Source: CAYYMD01 sp964472875 (GTDB lineage: Bacteria; Planctomycetota; Phycisphaerae; SM23-33). Taken from it: 64,000 nucleotides of DNA. Location: the NCBI GenBank assembly GCA_964472875.1, contig CAYYMD010000006.1:1-64000 (forward strand). The letters run 5' to 3'. Under the pieces are notes generated by a model that saw nothing but the letters and a program-made list of their open reading frames with translations, did not search any database and had not been told where the DNA came from. Below are positions 8,831-16,235 of this stretch, piece after piece. Within the stretch, counting starts at the first letter, position 1. Every line of letters begins with the position of its first letter. The position numbers and the translations under genes are program-made.

Positions 8831-10267
8831 TTACTCTTGTTGCCCCTTAGGCGGCGCGCTTTTATTGTCCGCCTCATTAGGCGCTTCACGAAGCGCAGCC
8901 AGATTCGTTCCTATGGTCTGTTCAATAGCAGTGTAGTCCTGTTCAAGGCGGGCGACCGCGCGATGGTACATCAGTTCGAAATCCAGCAGTTTGCGCCAGT
9001 TTTCAAGCAGTGTCAGGAAGTCCTCCCTTCCGCTGCGGTATTCGCTGGTGGCGACTTCGAGGGCCTGTGACGTTTCGGGGATTATGGAGTCGCGGAACAT
9101 CCGGGCCTGCTGAAGGTCGCTGCGGGCCTTGAGGACCGCATCCTGTATGCGAAAAGCCACGCGGTTACGCATCTGGGCCAGTTCTTCGGCCATTTCGAAT
9201 TGTCCGCGGCGGGCCTCGCGCTCGGCGGCGTCGAGTTTGTCCACCCACACGGGCATGTTAAAGCCCAGGCCAAGCCACCACTGGTCGCTTCCGTCGGCCG
9301 AGGGCGCCAGCCCGCTGTCGTCGACGGCGTTGTAGTGGGCGTTCAACGTAACATCCGGCCAGCGTTCCAGCCGCGCCAGTTTCTCACGCAGTCTATACTG
9401 CTCCAGGCGCTTTCGCAGAGATTCGAGCTGCGGATTCATCCGCTCGGCTATCGCCATAAGGGTATCGGTTTGCAGTTCGATGTCCCGGATGGGTATTTTC
9501 GCCGGCTCGCCCAGCGGCGCATCGGCGCGCCTGTCCATGAGACGGTTCAGCATCGCACTGGCGCTGTCTTTTTGCTGCTGCAGCTCGGTCAGTTCGTTAT
9601 CGAGATTGCCCAGCGCCACCGATGCTCGCAGAACATCCTGCTGGCTGACCGTCCCCGATTCGTACTTGGCGGTGGCGATACGGCGGATATCCCGAATCAG
9701 GTCCCTGCTGCTGCGGATGACTTCGATGCCCCGCGCCGCGGCGTAATAGTTCCAGTATGCCCTGCGGACGTCGGCTTCGACACGAAGGCGCCTGCGGGTC
9801 AATTCCTGTCGCGCCACGGCCACGTCCTGCTCGGCTATCTGCCCGCGCGTGCTGAGTTTGCCGGGAGTGGGTAAGTGCTGCGATATACCCATCATGGTGT
9901 CGACCTGCCCGGCCGCCGTCTCGGCCATCTCGCCAACCGCCGCTACGTTAAACATGGGGTCCCTCAGCGAGGTAACCTGCGGTATGCGCTGCTTCAATCG
10001 GCGGATTCGCTGGTGTGCCGACTTTATACCGGGATTGCGCCGCAGAGCAAGTTGCACGTAGTCTTCTACAGAAGCATTTTCGGGAATCTCCAGAGCCGGT
10101 CGGGTCGCAGGTCGCGTGGCCGGCTGAGGTTCCATTTTATCCGCAGCATCCTTGTAACGGCTCATGCTGGATGAAGTCAGTTCGTCATCAGGACCGTTGC
10201 CGTATCCGCAACCACCCGCAGCCATCGCCGCGACAATCACCGAGTACAATACAGTTCGTATGTTCAT
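8831..10267 (-). CDS. TolC-family outer-membrane efflux lipoprotein
   Basis: A 478-residue outer-membrane channel component of the tripartite efflux system. The chosen start gives a lipoprotein signal (MNIRTVLYSVIVAAMAAGGC, Cys20 lipidated) preceded by AAGGG at a proper distance. The longer frame to 10363 would bury this signal. Two repeated heptad-rich helical halves (for example RREARRGQFEMAEELAQMRNR) are typical of the outer-membrane efflux family. The gene lies 41 bp after cysH and four bases before the cusB-like gene, so it is probably co-transcribed with both. Confidence 0.88.
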   Translation of the reverse strand: MNIRTVLYSVIVAAMAAGGCGYGNGPDDELTSSSMSRYKDAADKMEPQPATRPATRPALEIPENASVEDYVQLALRRNPGIKSAHQRIRRLKQRIPQVTSLRDPMFNVAAVGEMAETAAGQVDTMMGISQHLPTPGKLSTRGQIAEQDVAVARQELTRRRLRVEADVRRAYWNYYAAARGIEVIRSSRDLIRDIRRIATAKYESGTVSQQDVLRASVALGNLDNELTELQQQKDSASAMLNRLMDRRADAPLGEPAKIPIRDIELQTDTLMAIAERMNPQLESLRKRLEQYRLREKLARLERWPDVTLNAHYNAVDDSGLAPSADGSDQWWLGLGFNMPVWVDKLDAAEREARRGQFEMAEELAQMRNRVAFRIQDAVLKARSDLQQARMFRDSIIPETSQALEVATSEYRSGREDFLTLLENWRKLLDFELMYHRAVARLEQDYTAIEQTIGTNLAALREAPNEADNKSAPPKGQQE

Positions 10268-10308
10268 ATCGCCCTTCGCCTGTTCACTGATGCCTGTCGC
10301 CTGCATTT

Positions 10309-11043
10309 TTATATGCCGCTTCCATTTGAATGCAATCCGCATTCTTTCTTGCCCTGCTCCCACGGAAACTTGCCCGACCGCTGCGGGAAGTCTTCCTTAA
10401 CCGGCACATGGCAGCAATGGCAGCCGATTACAGTATACCGCTCTCCGTACGGCGAACGGTAATCATACAATTCATTATACGGCAGGTCCTTGCGGCGCGT
10501 ATACAGTTCGATGTCTTCAGCTGTCCAGTCCAGCATGGGATTCAGCTTCAGGATTTTGCGGCCGGTTTCATCAGCGGTCCAGTGTGCCTTGCGCGCGGTC
10601 TTGTCGCGGTGCTCGGACTGGTCCTTCCTGAGCCCGGATATCCATACATCCGTAGTGGCCAGGGCGCGCTGTAGCGGTCTGAACTTGCGGACGCGGCAGC
10701 ACAGTTCCCGCGCGAAAAAATGCGCGTATTGCCCGACGGACCTGCGGAGTTTTTCCACGTCGCCCGGGTTGGGGCAATGTCGCTCGATGCTGATGCCGTA
10801 CCGGCTCTCGACCCGCTCGAGCAATTCGTAAGTCTCCTTGTGGTTCATCAGCGTATCCACGAAGAACACCCGATAGTCGACATTGAGGCGGCTGGCCAAG
10901 TCTATCATCACCACGCCGGTTTTTTGCAGACTGGTGCCGATGGCCGCCCGAGGCGCGAACCGCTCAAAGGCGTACTTGAGCAATTGCTCGGCGCCGAGGT
11001 TGTTAAGTTCGGCCAAGTTTATATCAGTCTGCGTGCGGGTCAT
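10309..11043 (-). CDS. cysH: Assimilatory APS/PAPS reductase
   Basis: A 244-residue cytoplasmic enzyme that reduces adenylylsulfate (or PAPS) to sulfite using thioredoxin. Motifs: the nucleotide-binding GTSLQKTG region (about 36-43), adjacent cysteines CC at 115-116, a second pair in GCHCC (208-211), and the catalytic ECGLH (Cys235). The two Cys pairs indicate a [4Fe-4S] enzyme, which is the form that normally uses APS. The substrate remains an inference. The start at 11043 overlaps the end of the sulfite-reductase gene by 20 bp, which supports translational coupling. An ATG 30 bp upstream is possible. Confidence 0.92.
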   Translation of the reverse strand: MTRTQTDINLAELNNLGAEQLLKYAFERFAPRAAIGTSLQKTGVVMIDLASRLNVDYRVFFVDTLMNHKETYELLERVESRYGISIERHCPNPGDVEKLRRSVGQYAHFFARELCCRVRKFRPLQRALATTDVWISGLRKDQSEHRDKTARKAHWTADETGRKILKLNPMLDWTAEDIELYTRRKDLPYNELYDYRSPYGERYTVIGCHCCHVPVKEDFPQRSGKFPWEQGKKECGLHSNGSGI

Positions 11044-12418
11044 TGTTGTTGGCCTGCGAATCAGTCCGGTCAACGATTGTCCTTATCATTTTAGGCAGGT
11101 CTTCGACGGCCGCGCCGCACGAGTATAGTTCGGCCAGTTTCGGCGTCCGCCCCATCTCGCCGCCGGTGTAGACGTCGAATGCCTCGTGTTTTTGGCCGTC
11201 GCGCTTCACCATCCGCCCGGTCAGTCCCACATCCGCCACACGCGAGTGCGCACAGCCGTTGGGGCAACCGGAAATGCATACAGTCATATCCGGGCGGTCC
11301 ACGCCGACAAGTGCCTGGCGGATTCTGTCGGCTGCGTCCCGTGTGTGCGCGATAGCTATTTTGCAGTAATCTTTTCCAGGACACGCCACCACCGCAGGCC
11401 GCCTGTCATCTACCGACATATCTTCCCCATCCGCCGCCAGACCGGCCAGTTGTTGCTTGGACTTTCCGAACAGGACTACCCTGTGCTGATTGGCAATGCG
11501 AACACACACGTCGTCGCGTTCGGCCAGTTCGCCGAGAGACTCGGTCGCATCTGCCGAAACGTCGCCGTTGGCGAAGTTCAGCACGAGGCGATGCGGCAAA
11601 TCCACACGCGCCTCGGGCACAGGCAGTTCGCCCCATCCGCCGCCGTCTTTGGCTTTTTTGAAATAATTCATCAACATTGCGGTGAATTTTTCGTCGCCCA
11701 TCCTCTGGCGGACGTGGCGGAAGCGCGCCCGTCGCCGGTTCTCGCGGTCGCCATGTTCTTCGAACATATGTACCGCGGCCGATACAAGCGGCAGCACATC
11801 CCCCGGCGCAAGCCACTCGAACAGCGTAATGCCCGTAGCCGGTCGGGCGCCCAGCGAACCGGCGCCGGCCACAAAAAATCCCCAACGCCCATCTTTTTTG
11901 CTCGCGACGAATCCCAGGTCATTTATCCATGGCTGGCCACATCCATGACTGCACGCCAGAGCAATTTTAAACTTTCGCGGCAGATCGTATATGCCGTCGA
12001 TGGCACGGAGCAGTTTTGTGATTTCCTTCACCGCCGGTAAAAGTTTCACGCTGTCTTTGCGGGCGCCCGCGCACGGGCAAACGGTTATGTTGCGGAACGT
12101 ATCTCCGCACGCCCCGATGCTGGTCAGCCCCAAATCGGCGATACCCTTCTGAACTTTCGGCACCTGCTGCGGCGTTACGTCGTGGAGTTCAATCTCCTGG
12201 CGTGTAGTGAGGTGCAGAGGCGTCTTGGGCGTATGCGCACGGACCAACTCCGCCAGGCCTCGCCATTGCTCCCCCGACAATATGCCTGCGGGTACGCGAA
12301 TTCTCTGCATCCACAAATTCTCCTGTAACTGAGGATATAAACCTACCAAAAGCGCCAAGGACTTCCGCTTGGGGACCGCTTTTGCGGGAAACTCGATGTT
12401 TATGCTGGAATGCGACAT
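11024..12418 (-). CDS. Siroheme [4Fe-4S] sulfite/nitrite reductase
   Basis: A 464-residue single-chain reductase of the ferredoxin-dependent sulfite/nitrite reductase family. It has two ferredoxin-like half domains (start of the first: LWMQRIRVPAG) and the siroheme-cluster ligands C346-x5-C352 (ACPGKDYC) plus C385-x3-C389 (SGCPNGC). The region ACSHGCGQPW also matches the family. Because it directly precedes and overlaps cysH, sulfite is the likely substrate: sulfite plus six electrons gives sulfide for cysteine and for the sulfur-transfer enzymes encoded across the divergent promoter. No flavoprotein subunit is nearby, which fits ferredoxin as donor. Confidence 0.9.
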   Translation of the reverse strand: MSHSSINIEFPAKAVPKRKSLALLVGLYPQLQENLWMQRIRVPAGILSGEQWRGLAELVRAHTPKTPLHLTTRQEIELHDVTPQQVPKVQKGIADLGLTSIGACGDTFRNITVCPCAGARKDSVKLLPAVKEITKLLRAIDGIYDLPRKFKIALACSHGCGQPWINDLGFVASKKDGRWGFFVAGAGSLGARPATGITLFEWLAPGDVLPLVSAAVHMFEEHGDRENRRRARFRHVRQRMGDEKFTAMLMNYFKKAKDGGGWGELPVPEARVDLPHRLVLNFANGDVSADATESLGELAERDDVCVRIANQHRVVLFGKSKQQLAGLAADGEDMSVDDRRPAVVACPGKDYCKIAIAHTRDAADRIRQALVGVDRPDMTVCISGCPNGCAHSRVADVGLTGRMVKRDGQKHEAFDVYTGGEMGRTPKLAELYSCGAAVEDLPKMIRTIVDRTDSQANNNDPHAD

Positions 12419-12466
12419 TGTTAATCCGATTTTCCGGTGTGCCGTGGCTGCCGTTGGGGTATGGAA

Positions 12467-12919
12467 TTATATACAGTAGTTAATCGCCTGCTCTTGCCGG
12501 CGGCGGCTGTCCTGCTCAACGAGATCCGCAAAAGTAGTGCTGTCGTAAACGCCGGCAACGGCCCGCTCGGCCTTTTCCCACATGGGAGCAAATGCGCACT
12601 GGCCCTGAAGCGGGCACTGCCTGCCGTCGTGTCCGGCGATACATCGGACCGGCGCAAGCGGCCCCTCTATAAAGCGAATCACCTCGCCCAGCGTAAGCGT
12701 CTGCGGCTCGACCGCCAGTAAATACCCCCCATGAATCCCGCGGTAGGACTCCATCCAGCCGGTCTGCTTCAGTTGGCCTAGAATAAGTTCCAGAAAACGG
12801 GGCGGTATCGCCTGCGCATCGGCGATATCTGCTATAGCTACCGGGCTTTGCCCATAATTCCTGGCCAGTTCAAATAATGCCCGCAAGGCGTATTGGCAAC
12901 GTTGTGAGATATTTACCAT
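12467..12919 (-). CDS. Rrf2-family transcriptional regulator (IscR/CymR-like)
   Basis: A 150-residue winged-helix regulator. The N-terminus (MVNISQRCQYALRAL) and the helix-turn-helix segment ending in YRGIHGGYLLA are typical of Rrf2 proteins. Cysteines 93, 102 and 108 (C-x8-C-x5-C) match the position of the Fe-S ligands of IscR-like members, so it may sense an iron-sulfur cluster or cysteine/sulfide status. The start at 12919 is preceded by GGAG at good distance. An upstream in-frame ATG at 12982 would lie inside the promoter palindrome and is rejected. It is the first gene of the sulfur/metal-efflux operon, 48 bp before the reductase, and probably autoregulates through the palindrome upstream. 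Confidence 0.88.
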   Translation of the reverse strand: MVNISQRCQYALRALFELARNYGQSPVAIADIADAQAIPPRFLELILGQLKQTGWMESYRGIHGGYLLAVEPQTLTLGEVIRFIEGPLAPVRCIAGHDGRQCPLQGQCAFAPMWEKAERAVAGVYDSTTFADLVEQDSRRRQEQAINYCI

Positions 12920-12948
12920 AAATTTTCTCCAATACCCTACTGTATCGA

Positions 12949-12982
12949 TTGACATTATATGGTTACCTGTATATAATGTCAA
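12949..12982. promoter_or_regulatory. Exactly symmetric divergent promoter / palindromic operator
   Basis: A perfect 12-bp inverted repeat (TTGACATTATAT and ATATAATGTCAA) surrounds a 10-bp centre. On the plus strand it reads TTGACA (12949-12954), 17 bp, TATAAT (12972-12977). On the minus strand the same bases read TTGACA (12982-12977), 17 bp, TATAAT (12959-12954). Both are full sigma-70 consensus with ideal spacing. The plus arm drives larE (start 13064) and the minus arm drives the Rrf2 gene (start 12919). The symmetry is also what a dimeric Rrf2 protein would bind, so it may be promoter and operator in one. Confidence 0.85.
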
Positions 12983-13063
12983 CCGTCAGTTGCAGCTGAA
13001 CAAGTAGTTTGTTGAGAAATCTAGACAGAAAACAGTATTTAAGTACTTGTCTTGTAGGATATT

Positions 13064-13972
13064 ATGATTGATAAGCGAATTACCACTGAGCGTAACAGTC
13101 GCCAAATCCGGCTTGAAAATTCGTTATTGACGAAAAAACTGGAAACCTGTCGCCGTATTTTAAAACGGCTCAGCAGGGTTGCCGTGGCATTTTCCGGCGG
13201 TGTGGACAGCACATTTCTGCTGGCCCTTGCGGCCGACACCCTCGGCCCGCAAAACGTCCTGGCGATAGTGGGGATATCTGCGAGTTTGCCCGGACGCGAA
13301 TTGAAAGGCGCAAGGTCGATTGGCCGCCAACTCGGCGTGGAAGTAATCGAAGCACATACAGATGAAATAAACAGGCCACAGTATTCGGCCAACAATCCCG
13401 ACAGGTGTTATCATTGCAAGGCGGAACTTTTCTGCAAGATGCGCCAGCAAGCGCAGCGACGGGGCTTTGATGCGATTGTCACAGGCGCCAACTCCGATGA
13501 CGCGGGCGATTATCGCCCCGGCCTGCGGGCAGGCGAGGATTTTGGCGCCCGCAGCCCCCTTCTGGAAGCAGGACTGACTAAAAATGAAATCAGGGAAATA
13601 TCCCGCCGCATGGAGCTGCCGACGGCCGGGAAGCCCGCCTCTGCCTGTCTGGCCAGCAGGATTCCCTACGGCCGCGCCATAACCGAGGAAAATCTGCACA
13701 GCGTTGAGCGGGCCGAGGACGCTCTGCTGCATCTTGGCTTTATCCAGTGCCGCGTGCGACACCACGGCACAATCGCCAGAATAGAGGTTCCTGCGGACCG
13801 GTTCCCCGAAGTTGTTGCCTCGCGCGAGGCAATAATTCAAGCGATTAAAGCAGCCGGATACTCCTACGTAACACTCGATTTGCAGGGCTTCCGCAGCGGC
13901 TCTATGAACGAAGTGCTGGCAAACACCTCACATCGTCAAAATTACACCAGAGCGAAAAAGGATAAATCGTAA
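13064..13972 (+). CDS. larE: ATP-dependent sacrificial sulfur transferase LarE
   Basis: A 302-residue PP-loop enzyme. LarE adenylates and then sulfurates the pyridinium-3,5-biscarboxylate mononucleotide to build the nickel-pincer cofactor of lactate racemase. Visible: the PP-loop SGGVDS (44-49), a cysteine pair in RCYHCK (115, 118), and PASACLASR with Cys195 at the position of the sacrificial cysteine of the Lactiplantibacillus enzyme. The three cysteines leave open whether this member destroys its own cysteine or uses a cluster-bound sulfur. larB, larC and larA are not in the window. It is read from the symmetric promoter, divergent to the sulfate-reduction genes, with an 80-nt leader. Confidence 0.88.
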   Translation: MIDKRITTERNSRQIRLENSLLTKKLETCRRILKRLSRVAVAFSGGVDSTFLLALAADTLGPQNVLAIVGISASLPGRELKGARSIGRQLGVEVIEAHTDEINRPQYSANNPDRCYHCKAELFCKMRQQAQRRGFDAIVTGANSDDAGDYRPGLRAGEDFGARSPLLEAGLTKNEIREISRRMELPTAGKPASACLASRIPYGRAITEENLHSVERAEDALLHLGFIQCRVRHHGTIARIEVPADRFPEVVASREAIIQAIKAAGYSYVTLDLQGFRSGSMNEVLANTSHRQNYTRAKKDKS

Positions 13973-14070
13973 CAGCGTATGACTCGGCGCGCGAGGGACA
14001 CCCCGATATATCGCACGGCCGATGTCGTATAACAGCCGTAAGTTTTATAACCATAGAGAAGGAGACAGAC

Positions 14071-14916
14071 ATGACGGATGCAAGCAGAACATTTGAGCCG
14101 GTTGCGGAAAAGGACGTTACCCGCGCCATCGTCGGTGAGTTTGCCGAGCAGTTCCAGGATTACGCCGACAGCGACGTAGTCATCGTCGGTGCCGGTCCCA
14201 GCGGCCTTATTTGCGGCAGGGACCTCGCTGCGGCGGGCGTGAAGGTGCTCATCGTCGAGCGCAACAATTACCTGGGCGGCGGATTCTGGATCGGCGGGTA
14301 CCTGATGAACAAGGTTACCGTCCGCGCCCCCGCCCACAAGCAACTGGACGAACTTGGAGTTCCTTACAAAGCGGTGTCCCCCGGTCTTTACGTGGCTGAC
14401 GGTCCGTACGCGTGCAGCAAATTAATCGCCGCCGCATGCGATGCGGGCGTAAAGTTCGCCAACATGACGTCCATGGAAGATGTCATCGTCCGCGAGGATG
14501 GACGTCTGGCTGGCGTGGTGGTCAACTGGTCTCCCGTGGAGGCGCTGCCGCGGCAGATAACCTGCGCCGACCCGGTCTGCGTGGAATCGAAGGCGGTCGT
14601 GGATGCAACCGGACACGACGCCGTAGTGGCAAGCACCCTGGCAGGTCACCAACTCATAGAAATGGCCCGTACCGGCCCCATGAGCGTGCAGCGGTCAGAG
14701 GACAAGGTAGTCGCCCAGACCGGCGAGATTCACCCCGGGCTGTTCGCCATAGGAATGGCGGTTTCGACGGTTCACGGACTTGCCAGAATGGGACCCACCT
14801 TTGGAGCCATGCTCCTGTCAGGGCAGCGCGGAGCACAGTGTGTGCTGGATTTTCTGCAAAAGGGCCAAACGCAGACATATCAACGCCGAACTCCCGCCAC
14901 AACGGTTGCCACATAA
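14071..14916 (+). CDS. thi4: THI4-type thiamine thiazole synthase (sulfide-dependent form)
   Basis: A 281-residue NAD-binding protein that makes the ADP-thiazole precursor of thiamine from NAD, glycine and a sulfur source. The dinucleotide motif GAGPSG is at 40-45, followed by ERNNYLGGGFWIGG. The C-terminal RMGPTFGAMLLSGQRGA is characteristic. In the block DATGHDAVVASTLAG there is no cysteine where the yeast suicide enzyme has Cys205. That points to the catalytic form using free sulfide, as in archaea; the alignment was done by eye. A strong GGAG site precedes the ATG. The gene lies 98 bp after larE, so both may be co-expressed with the divergent sulfide-producing operon. I looked for a TPP riboswitch in the gap and saw none. 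Confidence 0.9.
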   Translation: MTDASRTFEPVAEKDVTRAIVGEFAEQFQDYADSDVVIVGAGPSGLICGRDLAAAGVKVLIVERNNYLGGGFWIGGYLMNKVTVRAPAHKQLDELGVPYKAVSPGLYVADGPYACSKLIAAACDAGVKFANMTSMEDVIVREDGRLAGVVVNWSPVEALPRQITCADPVCVESKAVVDATGHDAVVASTLAGHQLIEMARTGPMSVQRSEDKVVAQTGEIHPGLFAIGMAVSTVHGLARMGPTFGAMLLSGQRGAQCVLDFLQKGQTQTYQRRTPATTVAT

Positions 14917-14959
14917 ATCGTATGCCGTCCGGTTAATCTTAAACAATGGATAATCATCA

Positions 14960-14997
14960 AGGAAATGGCCGTCTGAAAAGACGGGCGGCCATTTCCT
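14960..14997. terminator. Strong hairpin after thi4
   Basis: Perfect 12-bp arms AGGAAATGGCCG and CGGCCATTTCCT enclose a second, nested pairing (CCGTCT with AGACGG around GAAA). It lies 43-80 bp after the thi4 stop. No U tract follows, so it is either a weak or factor-dependent terminator, or an mRNA 3'-end stabiliser. Confidence 0.5.
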
Positions 14998-15118
14998 GAC
15001 TCTCAAAAGGGCGAGTGACCGTCTTGACGCCGGGCAAGCCGGAGGATACATTTCTTTCAGCGTGTGTACGATATTGTGACACGTAAAAATAAACCAGCAG
15101 ATTAACATTTGCATACTC

Positions 15119-15192
15119 ACGCCCGTAGCTCAACCGGACAGAGCAGCGGTCTTCTAAACCGCAGGTTCCAGGTTCGAGTCCTGGCGGGCGTG
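15119..15192 (+). tRNA. tRNA-Arg (anticodon UCU)
   Basis: A cloverleaf is visible by eye. Acceptor stem ACGCCCG pairs perfectly with CGGGCGT. The D arm is GCTC...GAGC. The anticodon stem GCGGT/ACCGC carries loop CTTCTAA, so the anticodon is TCT at 15153-15155. The T arm CCAGG/CCTGG carries loop TTCGAGT, and the discriminator is G. CCA is not encoded. It reads AGA/AGG arginine codons. Confidence 0.95.
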
Positions 15193-15207
15193 GTCCGAAG
15201 GGCCGGA

Positions 15208-15241
15208 GCGGGAAAAAATTTTTTTCTTATTTTTCTCCCGC
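15208..15241. terminator. Hairpin between tRNA-Arg and convergent gene
   Basis: GCGGGA pairs with TCCCGC, extended by A-tract/T-tract pairing with one bulge, and the loop is T-rich. A run of seven T lies inside it. The hairpin lies 15 bp after the tRNA and 10 bp before the stop of the convergent DUF167 gene, so it could end transcripts from both sides. Confidence 0.45.
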
Positions 15242-15251
15242 AGTCCACTCT

Positions 15252-15563
15252 CTACTTTCTACTGTCTTTCAATCGCTGCCGGGCCGCACGCGATGAAAGA
15301 TTATTGAAGCGGAATTTTTTACGGCCTCCGGCGTGGCCTGAGATAATTTCCACGTCGCGCTTGTCTATATTGAGGGCATCGGCAAGTATTTTCACCACTG
15401 CCTTGTTGGCCTTACCTTTCTCGGGCGGCGCGGATGTTGCGACCTTGAGGCAGTCGCCCAGCACACCGGCCACCCTGTCGCGAGAGCCGCCGGGGACAAC
15501 CTTTACCGATATCACCACCCCACCACTGTCATCGCAGATGTCAAGTTTATCGACGTTATCCAT
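15252..15563 (-). CDS. DUF167 (YggU-family) protein
   Basis: A 103-residue small alpha/beta protein. The block VKVVPGGSRDRVAGVLGDCLKVATSAPPEKGKAN is the family signature (SxPxKGKAN), ending in DVEIISGHAGGRKKF. Function is unknown in bacteria. I chose the ATG at 15563, five bases after the leuD stop; an in-frame ATG ten codons earlier would overlap leuD. Probably co-transcribed with leuD. Length matches the family. Confidence 0.85.
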   Translation of the reverse strand: MDNVDKLDICDDSGGVVISVKVVPGGSRDRVAGVLGDCLKVATSAPPEKGKANKAVVKILADALNIDKRDVEIISGHAGGRKKFRFNNLSSRAARQRLKDSRK

Positions 15564-15567
15564 TGCT

Positions 15568-16128
15568 CTAGAGCATGCCGGTTTTGCGCGCATACTGGAA
15601 TATGCCGCCGGCCTGCAAAATCTCCCCGGCCGAACCGAGCGGCTGAAGTTTATGCTCGCTGCCGTCGGTCAAATTTCGCAGAACACCTTTATCCGGATTG
15701 ACTTCGACCTCATCTCCGGTAGAGACAACATCGATAAGCCGCTGCTGTGTCACCATCGGGGCAAGGTAGCCGCCGTTTATGCTGTTGCGGAAAAATATTC
15801 GGGCAAAACTCTCGGCCACCACTGCGCAGCAGCCGGCCTCGGCTATCGCCAAAGGAGCATGTTCGCGAGAGGAGCCGCAGCCGAAGTTACGTCCTGCGAT
15901 TATCACGGAAAACTCGCTTTTTTCCTTCCCGTCGGGCACGAACGGCACTTCGCCATCCGGCAGGCCTGACTGCGCCGAAGGGACACCACTGAGGGCGTAA
16001 ACGCCGAAGTACTTCCGCTCAGCCGGGTCGGATGGGTCGTAACTTAGATACTGAGCGGGAATTATCTGGTCTGTGTCTATATTATCACCCAGGACGAACG
16101 CCCTGCCTTTTATGCTCTTTTCCATCAT
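15568..16128 (-). CDS. leuD: 3-isopropylmalate dehydratase small subunit
   Basis: A 186-residue swivel-domain subunit that, with the LeuC Fe-S subunit, isomerises 2- to 3-isopropylmalate in leucine synthesis. Visible: GDNIDTDQIIPAQYL near the N-terminus, the substrate-binding loop NFGCGSSREHAP, and ESFARIFFRNSINGG. Length is normal for the family. Two adjacent ATG codons (16128 and 16125) follow AAGGAAAA; the first is given. leuC is not nearby, so the partner is encoded elsewhere. Homoaconitase or methylmalate variants share this fold, so the substrate is inferred. Confidence 0.85.
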   Translation of the reverse strand: MMEKSIKGRAFVLGDNIDTDQIIPAQYLSYDPSDPAERKYFGVYALSGVPSAQSGLPDGEVPFVPDGKEKSEFSVIIAGRNFGCGSSREHAPLAIAEAGCCAVVAESFARIFFRNSINGGYLAPMVTQQRLIDVVSTGDEVEVNPDKGVLRNLTDGSEHKLQPLGSAGEILQAGGIFQYARKTGML

Positions 16129-16235
16129 GTTTTCCTTGGTGGTCTGCCCGTAACGGCCGTTGAGCACATGTTACGGAATAGTTTTTACTAAAATACCACG
16201 GTTATTGTATAAATATCAGCGGCGAAAGGAAACAA

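Noticed and set aside
11186..12040. A 284-codon plus-strand frame
   Set aside because: Antisense to the siroheme reductase; no motif. Same reasoning for the long frames opposite lepA (28363-29121), gltX (31432-32166) and dinB (36798-37670).
12437..12721. Plus-strand frame over the Rrf2 gene
   Set aside because: Antisense shadow; the Rrf2 protein has a proper start, HTH and cysteine pattern.
13973..14070. TPP riboswitch before thi4
   Set aside because: The gap is short (98 bp) and lacks the CUGAGA and the paired conserved core; only a promoter/RBS region is visible.
15109..15969. A 286-codon plus-strand frame across the tRNA and leuD
   Set aside because: It runs through a clear tRNA-Arg gene and antisense to leuD; the translation has no family features. 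A shadow of GC-rich coding.
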